Position numbers and translations under genes: made by a program. The notes under the pieces were generated by a model, which searched no databases, was not told where the DNA came from, and was given only the letters and a program-made list of their open reading frames with translations. Below, one piece after another: positions 1 to 8,800 of a stretch of 64,000 nt of DNA. The stretch's first letter is position 1; each line of letters starts with the position of its first letter. The stretch lies in assembly GCA_051647535.1 (NCBI GenBank), contig JBOFEA010000004.1:402244-466243 (forward strand), in the 5' to 3' direction. This stretch comes from Brevinema_A sp051647535 (GTDB lineage: Bacteria > Spirochaetota > Brevinematia > Brevinematales > Brevinemataceae).

Positions 1-2
1 TT

Positions 3-344
3 GGTCCAAAAGGAATTCAGTTGATGGAATTTTGTAATCAATTTAACGCTGCAACTAAAGATAAAGCTGGTTTTGTTGTTCCAGTAGAAGTTACTGTTTA
101 TTCAGATAGAACTTTTACATTTGTATTAAAAACACCGCCGGTTTCTAATCTTATTTTAAAAGAACTGGGAGTATCCAAAGGATCTTCAGAACCTAATAAA
201 AATAAAATCGGTACTCTTACAAAAGAACAGGTTCGTAAAATTGCTGAAATAAAAATGCCCGATCTGAATGCGTTTACTATCGAATCCGCAATGCGTATTG
301 TCGAAGGAACTGCTCGCAATATGGGTGTTGAGACGGAGGCATAA
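3..344 (+). CDS. rplK: 50S ribosomal protein L11 (5' end outside window)
   Basis: L11 sits at the base of the ribosomal stalk, binds the GTPase-associated region of 23S rRNA and anchors L10/L12. The frame is already open at base 3 and reads GPKGIQLMEFCNQFNAATKD, which is the conserved stretch that normally follows about 30 N-terminal residues, so the start is off the edge. The 113 visible residues include the C-terminal rRNA-binding domain (KEQVRKIAEIKMPDLNA, SAMRIVEGTARNMGV). The TTG at 21 and ATG at 24 are internal codons, not starts. The stop lies 2 nt before rplA, as expected for a co-transcribed L11-L1 pair. Confidence 0.97.
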   Translation, partial: GPKGIQLMEFCNQFNAATKDKAGFVVPVEVTVYSDRTFTFVLKTPPVSNLILKELGVSKGSSEPNKNKIGTLTKEQVRKIAEIKMPDLNAFTIESAMRIVEGTARNMGVETEA

Positions 345-346
345 AT

Positions 347-1060
347 ATGGCAAATATTATTCATAATGGAATCCGTTATAAAGGAACAAAGAGACAACTT
401 GATAATATTAAAAAATATGATCGTCGTGCTCTATTTTCAGTTGATAATTCTGTTGAAATTGTTAAAGAATTGGCAAATGCTAAATTTGATGAAACAATAG
501 AAATTCATTACAATCTTAATATTAAACAAAAACATAGTATTCGTGATACCTTGGTTATGCCTCATAATATCGGTAAGGAAGTTAAAGTTCTTGTTTTTGC
601 TGAAGGCGAGCATGCTGTTGAAGCAAAAAAAGCTGGTGCTGATTTTATTGGAGCGGATGATTTAATCCAAAAAATAAAAGATGGTTGGTTTGAGTTTGAT
701 GCTGTTGTAGCAACTCCTGATATGATGCCTCGACTTGCTGTTGTTGCTGCTGGTTTAGGTCGTAGAAAATTAATGCCTTCTCCTAAAACTGGAAATGTCA
801 CTCTTGAAATCGAAAAAGTAGTTAAAGAGTTTAAAGCCGGTAAAGTGGAAATTCGTGGAGATAAAACTGGAAATTTTCATATTGTCGTAGGTAAAAAATC
901 TCATCCTTCTCAGAATCTTGTTGAAAATATTGTAGCTGTTCATAATTTAATTATGAAAAATAAGCCTAGTGATTTAAAGGGTGAATATATAAAAACTCTT
1001 GCTATCGCGTCAACAATGAGTTCTTCCGTTCGAATCGATCATAAAAAAATAGCTGGTTAG
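347..1060 (+). CDS. rplA: 50S ribosomal protein L1
   Basis: L1 forms the mobile L1 stalk at the E site and in many bacteria represses its own L11-L1 mRNA. The 237 residues match the family's usual length (about 230). The family blocks are visible: YDRRALFSVDNSVEIVKELA near the N terminus, MPHNIGKEVKVLVFA, the VATPDMMPRL and LGRRKLMPSPKTGNV segments, and a C-terminal GDKTGNFHIVVGK. The ATG is 2 nt after the rplK stop; the ribosome-binding sequence (GACGGAGGC) lies inside the end of rplK, indicating tight translational coupling. Confidence 0.97.
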   Translation: MANIIHNGIRYKGTKRQLDNIKKYDRRALFSVDNSVEIVKELANAKFDETIEIHYNLNIKQKHSIRDTLVMPHNIGKEVKVLVFAEGEHAVEAKKAGADFIGADDLIQKIKDGWFEFDAVVATPDMMPRLAVVAAGLGRRKLMPSPKTGNVTLEIEKVVKEFKAGKVEIRGDKTGNFHIVVGKKSHPSQNLVENIVAVHNLIMKNKPSDLKGEYIKTLAIASTMSSSVRIDHKKIAG

Positions 1061-1070
1061 GGAGAAACAA

Positions 1071-1562
1071 ATGTTAAAAAAAGCAGAAAAAATTAAATTA
1101 ACAGAAACTCTTTCTAAAAATATTGCTGAATCGGATGGGTTTGTGCTTTGTTCTTTTCAAGGTTTGTCTGTGGCTGCTTCAAATCAGTTGCGTAGAAAAT
1201 TATTTGAAATCAATGCTCAAGCTCAAGTAATAAAAAATCGTCTTTTAAAACATGCTCTTCATGATAATAACATTTCCGAATTTGATGAACATTTGAAAAA
1301 TTCTACGATGATTGTTCTTGGTAGAGAAGATTCAATGGCTGTTGTACGGGCATTAGGAGATTTTGCGAAAGAAAATGATAGTTTTACTTTCAAAGCAGGA
1401 GTATTATCAAAAACTCCTTATTCTACTCAAGAAATTATCGAAATTTCGAAAATACCAGGACGTATTGAGCTTATTGCTATGATTGCCGGTGGATTGAATT
1501 CTGTATTGTCCATATTTAATGGAACACTTGAAGCTCTTGCTGAGAAGAAAGAAAAAGAATAG
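1071..1562 (+). CDS. rplJ: 50S ribosomal protein L10
   Basis: L10 (P0 of the stalk) binds L11 and carries L7/L12 dimers on its C-terminal helix. The 163-residue product has the family layout: an N-terminal helix (KKAEKIKLTETLSKNIAESD), the QLRRKLFEINAQAQVIKNRL rRNA-binding stretch, and a hydrophobic C-terminal helix ending in EKKEKE. The ATG follows a GGGAGAAACAA ribosome-binding sequence. In many bacteria L10 represses its own leader; here rplA is only 10 nt upstream, so any such control would act on the L11 operon or on the rplJ-rplL junction. Confidence 0.95.
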   Translation: MLKKAEKIKLTETLSKNIAESDGFVLCSFQGLSVAASNQLRRKLFEINAQAQVIKNRLLKHALHDNNISEFDEHLKNSTMIVLGREDSMAVVRALGDFAKENDSFTFKAGVLSKTPYSTQEIIEISKIPGRIELIAMIAGGLNSVLSIFNGTLEALAEKKEKE

Positions 1563-1572
1563 TTTGTTTTTA

Positions 1573-1628
1573 TTGTACACAAATGTGTATACAGTACAAA
1601 TTTTCTTATTTCTAATGTATTAAGAAAA
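1573..1628 (+). promoter_or_regulatory. Paired hairpins between rplJ and rplL
   Basis: The 101-nt rplJ-rplL gap holds two inverted repeats. TTGTAC (1573-1578) can pair with GTACAA (1594-1599), and TTTTCTTA (1601-1608) pairs with TAAGAAAA (1621-1628). Neither is followed by a T-tract, so they look more like an mRNA processing or L10/L12 dosage site than a terminator. The function is inferred; the repeats are read directly. Confidence 0.4.
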
Positions 1629-1663
1629 ATAAAATATAGCTCTTAAAAATTAAGGAGAAAAAA

Positions 1664-2029
1664 ATGGCTGATAATGTAACTAAAGTGTTTGATTTGATTA
1701 AAGATATGACTGTTCTCGAATTAAATGAATTACGTAAAAAAATTGAAGTGGAATTTGATGTTCAAGCAACTGTTGCAGCTGCACCTGCAGCTGCTGCTGA
1801 TACGGCTGCAGCAAGTTCAACTGTTTCAGTATTTGTTAAAGATGCTGGAGCTAGTAAAATAGAAGTTATTAAAGCAATCAGAGAGATTACTGGATTAGGA
1901 TTGAAAGAAGCTAAAGAACTTGCTGAAAGTGCTGGAGCTAAAGCTCTTAAATCTGATATTGAACAAGCTGAAGCTGATCAAATAGCTGAAAAATTAAAAG
2001 CTGCTGGTGCGGTTGTTGAAATTAAATAG
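1664..2029 (+). CDS. rplL: 50S ribosomal protein L7/L12
   Basis: L7/L12 is the multi-copy stalk protein that recruits translation GTPases. The 121 residues show the normal three parts: an N-terminal dimerisation helix (LIKDMTVLELNELRKKIEVEF), an Ala-rich flexible hinge (about residues 42-60) and the compact C-terminal domain (VEVIKAIREITGLGLKEAKE-type sequence, here with KIEVIKAIREITGLGLKEAK). An AAGGAG ribosome-binding site precedes the ATG. The 170-nt gap downstream before rpoB carries hairpins. Confidence 0.97.
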   Translation: MADNVTKVFDLIKDMTVLELNELRKKIEVEFDVQATVAAAPAAAADTAAASSTVSVFVKDAGASKIEVIKAIREITGLGLKEAKELAESAGAKALKSDIEQAEADQIAEKLKAAGAVVEIK

Positions 2030-2079
2030 TTTTTTTAATTTATTTACTGAAATTTTGTGTTTTTAACTCTGCATATATT

Positions 2080-2099
2080 CCCCTATCTAGTGATGGGGG
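2080..2099 (+). promoter_or_regulatory. Hairpin between rplL and rpoB
   Basis: CCCCTATC (2080-2087), loop TAGT, GATGGGGG (2092-2099) form an 8-bp stem with one G-U pair. It is the most GC-rich element in this gap and is not followed by a T-run. In E. coli the equivalent rplL-rpoB gap holds an attenuator and an RNase III site that set the stalk-to-polymerase ratio; a similar role here is inference. Confidence 0.5.
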
Positions 2100-2141
2100 T
2101 TGTGTGCATGTTTTTATAATATTCACTTTTGTGAAATTTTC

Positions 2142-2171
2142 CCAATCCTAGAGATGATCAAAATCTCTTGG
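2142..2171 (+). promoter_or_regulatory. Second hairpin in the rpoB leader
   Basis: AGAGAT (2150-2155) pairs with ATCTCT (2163-2168), and flanking CCA (2142-2144) can pair with TGG (2169-2171) around an internal bulge. It ends about 13 nt before the rpoB ribosome-binding site, so its folding could influence rpoB initiation. Seen as an inverted repeat; regulatory role inferred. Confidence 0.4.
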
Positions 2172-2199
2172 CAATACTTTTCAATATTTGGAGATTTTT

Positions 2200-5100
2200 A
2201 TGGCTCAACACATTAGACGTGTTTCATTTGCCGAATTTCAAACTCAAACAGATGCTCCTGACTTATTAGCGATTCAGCTTGAATCTTTTGCTGAATTTTT
2301 ACAAGCCGATGTCGATCCTAAAAAACGTGAAAAAAAAGGTTTGGAAGGTGTTTTCCGTACGGTGTTTCCTATTGAAAGCACGGATAAAAATATTGTAATA
2401 GAGTATGTTTATTATGAAATAGGTGAACTTAAATATACTCAAGACGAAGCTTTTGATAAAAATTTAACGTACAGCGTTCCTCTAAAAGTAATTTTTCGCT
2501 TAATTGATCGAAAAACCGGAGAAATTAAAGAAAAAGATATTTATATTGGCGATTTCCCTATAATGACTGAACGTGGAACTTTTATTATTAATGGAGCGGA
2601 AAGGGTTGTAGTTAATCAAATTTATAAATCTCCCGGTGTGTTGTTCAATACCAAAAATAAAGAATTTACTGCAAAAATTGTTCCGGAAAAAGGATCATGG
2701 CTTGAATTTTTAATTGATTCTAAAAAAGATTTGATCTATGTAAGAATAGATTCTCGTCGAAAAATTCTTATTACTACTCTTTTGCTTTCTTTAGGAATGA
2801 CAGTAGAAGATATTGTTTCCCGATTTTTTGAAATGACAGAAATTGTATTGGAACAAGATCCTGAGCTTCTCTCCAAACTTATTGGACAATATGTTGGTGA
2901 AACTATTGTTGACGAATCCGGTAATACTATTGTTTCTGCTATGGACAAATTATTTCCTAATACGGTAAATCAATTGTTTCATAAAGGAATTCATTCTATT
3001 AAAATTATCAATACCGATTCTTTAATTAAAAATCGTGCTTTGGTAAATACTTTGGAAAAAGATGATTCCAAAGATAATATTCAAAAAGCTGTAAAGAAAA
3101 TATACAGTATTCTCCATCCCGGTGAAGCTGCTCCATTTGATGTTATTGTACGTGATTTGAATAATATGTTCTTTAATAATCGATATTATGATCTTGGGGA
3201 AGTTGGACGTTATAAATTGGTTATGAAATTATACCAAAATCTTTCAAAACAAGATAAAGAAGAATTATTAAAATCATTTACATTATCTTTTGAAGATATT
3301 TCGCTGACACTTAAACACTTAATTTCTGTAGCAAATGAAGAAGTTCCAATTGATGATGTGGATCATCTTGGTAATAGACGTGTTCGTAGTGTGAGTGAAT
3401 TGATTGTTGATGCAATTACTGGAGCATTTTCCATAGTGGAGAAATCTATTTATGAAAAATTGTCTACCCGTGAAATAGAAGATTTGTCTCCTCAAAATAT
3501 TATCAGTATTAAACCTATCATGTCTGCGATTAATGATTTCTTTGGTATGAGCCAATTGTCGCAGTTTATGGATCAAATCAATCCGATTTCCGAATTAACT
3601 CATAAACGACGTCTTTCTGCGTTGGGACCTGGAGGCTTATCTCGAGACAGAGCAGGGTTTGAAGTTCGTGACGTACACTATACCCACTATGGTCGTGTTT
3701 GTCCTATTGAAACTCCTGAAGGGCCGAATATTGGACTTATAGTGTCCTTATCTATTTTTGCAAAAGTAAATTATTATGGATTTTTGGAAACTCCTTATTT
3801 GGTTGTTAAAGAAGGTCAAGCAACAAAAGAAATCGTATACCTTTCTGCTAATGAAGAAGAAAATATGTATATTGCACCTGTGAACGTGGAAATGGATAAG
3901 AATTTCAAAATTACTGAAGAGTTTCCCCGTGTACGTTATAAAGGCGAATACGAACTTGTTCCTGCAAGTAAAGTTCAGTTGATGGATGTATCTGCGTTGC
4001 AATTGTTATCGGTATCAGCTGCTCTTATTCCGTTTATTGAAAACGATGATGCTAACCGTGCGTTGATGGGATCAAACATGCAACGTCAAGCAATGCCTCT
4101 TCTTAAAGGGTCGTCACCGATTGTTGGTACGGGTATGGAATATTATGTTGCTCGTGATTCCCGTGCTGCTATTTTGGCAAAAACTGATGGAGAAGTTGTT
4201 TCAGTCGATTCTAAAAATATTGAAATCAAAACAGAACATGGTGTACAGCATTATTCTTTATCAAAATTCAGAAGAACCAACCAAGATACTAGTTTCAATC
4301 AAAAACCTATTGTTGATGTTGGTGAACTCGTGAAAAAAGGCGAAGTTATTGCTGATGGATTTGGAACCGATCAAGGTGAATTAGCTTTAGGTAAAAATGC
4401 CGTGGTAGCGTTTATGCCTTGGAATGGCTATAACTATGAAGATGCTGTTTTAATGTCTGAGCGTCTGATTAAAGAAGATGATTTTACTTCTATTTATACA
4501 ACAGTGTTTGAATGTCCTGCTCTTGAAACCAAACAAGGAGCGGAAGAAATTACTAGAGAAATTCCTAATGTTGGAGAAGATGCTCTCAGAAATCTTGATG
4601 AAAGCGGAATTGTTCGTGTTGGTGCTTATGTTAAACCTGGTGATATTTTAGTTGGTAAAGTGACGCCTAAAGGTGAGCCTACTGAAACTCCTGAATTCCG
4701 GCTTTTGCATGCTATTTTTGGTGAAAAGGCTAAAGATGTCCGCGATACTTCACAAAGAGTTCCTCATGGGGAAGATGGTGTTGTTGTTGATGTTAAAGTC
4801 TTTACTATTAAAAATGGTGATGAACTTTCTCCTGGTGTTCTTAAATTAATTAAAGTATATCTCGCTAAAAAACGTAAAATTAAACCGGGTGATAAAATTG
4901 CCGGACGGCACGGAAACAAAGGTGTTGTTTCTCGTGTTATGAGGGAAGAGGATATGCCGTTCTTGCCTGATGGAACTCCTGTAGATGTGGTGTTAAATCC
5001 TTTAGGTGTGCCTTCTCGTATGAACTTGGGACAATTATTTGAAACGTACTTAGGTTTTGCTGGATTAAAATTGGATGTCAAATATCAGTGTGCTGCGTTC

Positions 5101-5721
5101 CAAGGAGCGTCATTAGACCAAATTGACGAACAAGTTGATTTAGCAAATGAAAAAATATTGTCCGATTTAGTAAGTACAAGATCTCTTTACGGAGAAAGCG
5201 AAGAAGATATTAAAAAATATTGGGATCATATTAAATTAACAAAAACAGGTAAATATTGGCTTCGTGATGGAAGAACAGGTGATTTATTTCAAAAGCCGGT
5301 TTTTGTTGGTGTGATGTATGTTCTTAAATTGAACCACATGGTAGATGATAAACTTCATGCTCGTTCTGTAGGTCCTTATTCCTTAGTGACTCAGCAGCCT
5401 CTCCGTGGTAAAGCTAATTTTGGTGGACAGCGTTTAGGGGAAATGGAAGTTTGGGCACTTGAAGCTTATGGTGTTTCCAATCTGCTTCAGGAAATGATGA
5501 CTGTCAAATCTGACGATACCGAAGGACGTGTTCGTGTTTATGAAGGAATTATTAAAGGAAAACGTGTTGCATCTCCAAATATTCCTGAATCCTTTAATGT
5601 TCTTGTCCAAGAATTAAGAGGATTGGCTTTGGATATCCAAGTTTATGATAAAGCTGGAAAGCGTATTCCTCTTAATGAAAAAGAAAGAGAAATGCTTGAT
5701 ATGAGAGTGCATTTAATTTAA
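2200..5721 (+). CDS. rpoB: DNA-directed RNA polymerase beta subunit
   Basis: This is the beta subunit of core RNA polymerase, 1173 residues, a compact version without the large insertions of E. coli RpoB. An in-frame TTG at 2188 overlaps the ribosome-binding site (TTTGGAG); the ATG at 2200, 6 nt after it, starting MAQHIRRVSFAEF, is the likely start. Catalytic and structural blocks are present: the rifampicin region SQLSQFMDQINPISELTHKR (from residue 451), RVCPIETPEGPNIGL, GSNMQRQAMPLL, and the C-terminal GGQRLGEMEVWALEAYG. At the rifampicin sites Asp458, His468 and Ser473 equal E. coli D516, H526 and S531, while Ile460 replaces N518. Confidence 0.98.
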   Translation: MAQHIRRVSFAEFQTQTDAPDLLAIQLESFAEFLQADVDPKKREKKGLEGVFRTVFPIESTDKNIVIEYVYYEIGELKYTQDEAFDKNLTYSVPLKVIFRLIDRKTGEIKEKDIYIGDFPIMTERGTFIINGAERVVVNQIYKSPGVLFNTKNKEFTAKIVPEKGSWLEFLIDSKKDLIYVRIDSRRKILITTLLLSLGMTVEDIVSRFFEMTEIVLEQDPELLSKLIGQYVGETIVDESGNTIVSAMDKLFPNTVNQLFHKGIHSIKIINTDSLIKNRALVNTLEKDDSKDNIQKAVKKIYSILHPGEAAPFDVIVRDLNNMFFNNRYYDLGEVGRYKLVMKLYQNLSKQDKEELLKSFTLSFEDISLTLKHLISVANEEVPIDDVDHLGNRRVRSVSELIVDAITGAFSIVEKSIYEKLSTREIEDLSPQNIISIKPIMSAINDFFGMSQLSQFMDQINPISELTHKRRLSALGPGGLSRDRAGFEVRDVHYTHYGRVCPIETPEGPNIGLIVSLSIFAKVNYYGFLETPYLVVKEGQATKEIVYLSANEEENMYIAPVNVEMDKNFKITEEFPRVRYKGEYELVPASKVQLMDVSALQLLSVSAALIPFIENDDANRALMGSNMQRQAMPLLKGSSPIVGTGMEYYVARDSRAAILAKTDGEVVSVDSKNIEIKTEHGVQHYSLSKFRRTNQDTSFNQKPIVDVGELVKKGEVIADGFGTDQGELALGKNAVVAFMPWNGYNYEDAVLMSERLIKEDDFTSIYTTVFECPALETKQGAEEITREIPNVGEDALRNLDESGIVRVGAYVKPGDILVGKVTPKGEPTETPEFRLLHAIFGEKAKDVRDTSQRVPHGEDGVVVDVKVFTIKNGDELSPGVLKLIKVYLAKKRKIKPGDKIAGRHGNKGVVSRVMREEDMPFLPDGTPVDVVLNPLGVPSRMNLGQLFETYLGFAGLKLDVKYQCAAFQGASLDQIDEQVDLANEKILSDLVSTRSLYGESEEDIKKYWDHIKLTKTGKYWLRDGRTGDLFQKPVFVGVMYVLKLNHMVDDKLHARSVGPYSLVTQQPLRGKANFGGQRLGEMEVWALEAYGVSNLLQEMMTVKSDDTEGRVRVYEGIIKGKRVASPNIPESFNVLVQELRGLALDIQVYDKAGKRIPLNEKEREMLDMRVHLI

Positions 5722-5787
5722 TATTCAAATATATTGTTGAATATTTTTAAATATTTTTCTGAAAAAATAAAGGGATAGAATCCCTTT
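5720..5787 (+). promoter_or_regulatory. Two hairpins between rpoB and rpoC
   Basis: AATATTCAA (5720-5728) pairs with TTGAATATT (5737-5745) and is followed by a short T-run, a weak terminator-like element overlapping the rpoB stop. A second stem, AAAGGGAT (5769-5776), loop AGA, ATCCCTTT (5780-5787), ends a few bases before the AAAAGG ribosome-binding site of rpoC. Together they could tune read-through or rpoC initiation; this role is inferred. Confidence 0.45.
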
Positions 5788-5804
5788 CAAAAAGGATTAA
5801 AATT

Positions 5805-8800
5805 ATGAAAGGTATGCAAGGTTTTGGTTCGATTTCGGTGAATTTAGCAAGCTCGGATTTGATAAGATCTCTTTCCCATGGAGAAGTATTAAAGCCTGAA
5901 ACAATAAATTATCGTACATTGAGGGCAGAAAAAGACGGATTATTTTGTGAACGAATTTTTGGACCGACAAAAGATTACGAATGTTCTTGTGGAAAATTTC
6001 GATCTATTAGATATAAAGGAATAATATGTGACCGATGTGGAGTTGAAGTAACGGAATCGAAAGTTCGTCGTTATCGAACAGGGCATATTGAATTAGTTGC
6101 ACCTGTTGCACATATTTGGTACTATAGAATTATTCCTTCAAAAATTGCGATTTTGTTGGATGTTGCTCCAAGCAGTATACAGAGTATTTTATATTTTGAA
6201 AAATATATTGTGATTGATCCGGGTGAAACCGATTTGGCTGCAAATCAGGTTCTTTCAGATGAAGAATATGATGAATACCGCGATCGTTATAAAGAAGCGT
6301 TTACAGCAGGATCTGGTGCAGGAGCTGTACGTCAAATTTTAAGAAATCTTGATTTGGATTCTTTGGCTGATGAACTTCGTGCTGCAAACGAATACCAAAA
6401 CAAAAGTGATAAAAAAGTTATTAAGCGATTAGAATTGGTTGAAGAATTAAGAAAATCCAAGAATAAACCAGAATGGATTATTTTGGATGCGGTTCCTGTT
6501 GTTCCGCCGGATCTTCGTCCTATGGTTCCATTGGATGGAGGGCGTTTTGCAACATCCGATATCAACGATTTATATCGTCGTTTGATCAATAGAAATAATC
6601 GTTTGAAAAAACTTAAATCTGTTAATGCTCCTGATATTATTATCAAAAATGAAATGCGTATGGTACAAGATGCCGCAGATTCATTATTTGATAACTCACG
6701 TCGTGCACATCCTGTGACTGGTGGAGGAGATAGACCTCTGAAATCTCTTTCAGATATTCTTAAAGGAAAGCAAGGTCGTTTTCGTCAAAATCTTCTTGGT
6801 AAACGTGTGGATTATTCAGGACGTTCTGTTATTATTGTTGGACCTAATTTGAAATTACATCAGTGTGGTCTTCCTAAGCAAATGGCTCTTGAGTTGTTCA
6901 AACCTTTTGTGATGAGAGGTCTTGTAGAACGTGAATTTGTTTCCAATATTAAAGCGGCAAAGCATTTGATTGAAGTCGAACATGAAAGAGTTTGGGAAGT
7001 TTTGGAAGATGTTGTGCGTGACCATCCTGTTCTCTTAAACCGTGCTCCTACACTCCACAGATTAGGTATTCAAGCGTTTGAACCTATTCTTGTTGAAGAA
7101 AAAGCTATACAGCTTCATCCTCTTGTATGTCATGCGTATAATGCTGACTTTGATGGAGATCAAATGGCAGTGCATGTACCTATTTCTTCGGAAGCTCAGA
7201 TTGAAGCATGGTTGCTTATGCTTTCCAGTAGAAATCTCTTAAATCCTGCTAACGGTCACCCTGTTGTTTATCCAACTCAAGATATGGTGTTGGGAATTTA
7301 TTATCTCACCAAACCAAAACTTCATAAGCCTGAAAAATTAAAAAAATTCGACTCTTATGCTGAATTAATCTTTACAGTTGATAATCGAATCTTAGGGTAT
7401 GAAGACTGGATTTTATATAAAATGGATGACGAATGGGTCGAAACAACTATTGGTCGTGTTATTTTTAATCAAGTTATTCCGGAAAAATTGGGATTCATTA
7501 ACGATACTCTAAATTCCAAACGTGTAGAAAAAACTATTGCTGACTGTTATAAAATTTATGGAATTAAAGAAACTGCTTATTTGGTAGATGATTTGAAAAA
7601 TATGGGTTATTCCCATGCTACTAAAGTAGGTGTGACGATTTCTATTTCTGATGTAAAAATTCCTCAAGAAAAATATGAAATTGTTGCTAAAACCGAAAAA
7701 GAAGTTCAAAAAATCGAAGATAATGCACGTCGTGGTTTGATTACATATGAAGAAAAGTATAACCAAGTAATCGACCTTTGGGCAAGTGCTAATGAACGTA
7801 TTAAGAAGTTAGTGGAAACACGTCTTCGAGAAAGTGATGACGGATTCAATGCTTTATATGTAATGATGGATTCCGGAGCTCGCGGAAGTAGAGAACAAAT
7901 TAGACAATTGTCCGGAATGAGGGGCTTGATGGCGAAACCTTCCGGAGAAATCTTGGAAATGGCGATTCGTTCGAACTTTAAAGAAGGATTGTCTGTTTTG
8001 GAATATTTTATTTCCAGTCACGGTGCTCGTAAAGGATTGGCGGATACAGCACTTAAAACAGCTGATGCCGGTTATTTGACTAGAAAGCTTGTTGATATTG
8101 CTCAAGATGTTGTTATTATTGAACATGATTGTGGAACACTTCGTTATATGGAATTAGAAGCTGTTCGTCAAGGGGAAGAAATTATCAAAACTTTGTCAGA
8201 ACGTTGTTTAGGCCGTGTTTCTGCAGTTGATATTTTTGATCCTCGAAATGGAGATTTAATTGTTTCAGCAAATGAAATTATTGATGAAGAAGCTGTTCAA
8301 AAAATTGAAGAAGCCGATATTGATAAAATTCGTATCCGATCTGTTTTGACTTGTGAAGCAGAGCAGGGTGTGTGTAGTAAATGTTATGGATGGGATCTGT
8401 CCCAGCTTCAAAAGGTTAATATTGGTGAAGCGGTAGGTATTATTGCTGCGGAATCAATCGGGCAGCCCGGAACTCAGTTGACAATGCGTACATTCCATAT
8501 CGGAGGAACCGCAGCAACATCATTAGAAGAAAATCAATTGTCTTTGAGTTACGATGCATATGTTCTTAATATTCCTGAAAATATTGTTTCCCGTCAAGGA
8601 GAGCTTGGTGAAGAAAGACTTGTCACTCGTAAAGGAGCGGTAGAGGTTCAGAAAATATTAGTACAGATTCCTGTTGATACTCTTCAAGATCCTTCAGAAG
8701 CTGATCGATTGGATGGAATGGATGTAGCTGCAGAAAGAACGGTTGCGTATTTAAACACCGGTGAAGAATTACGTTTTGGTCGAAGAGTTATCATAAGAAA

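Noticed and set aside
2188..2199. TTG start for rpoB, four residues longer
   Set aside because: The TTG is part of the ribosome-binding sequence; the ATG at 2200 is correctly spaced.
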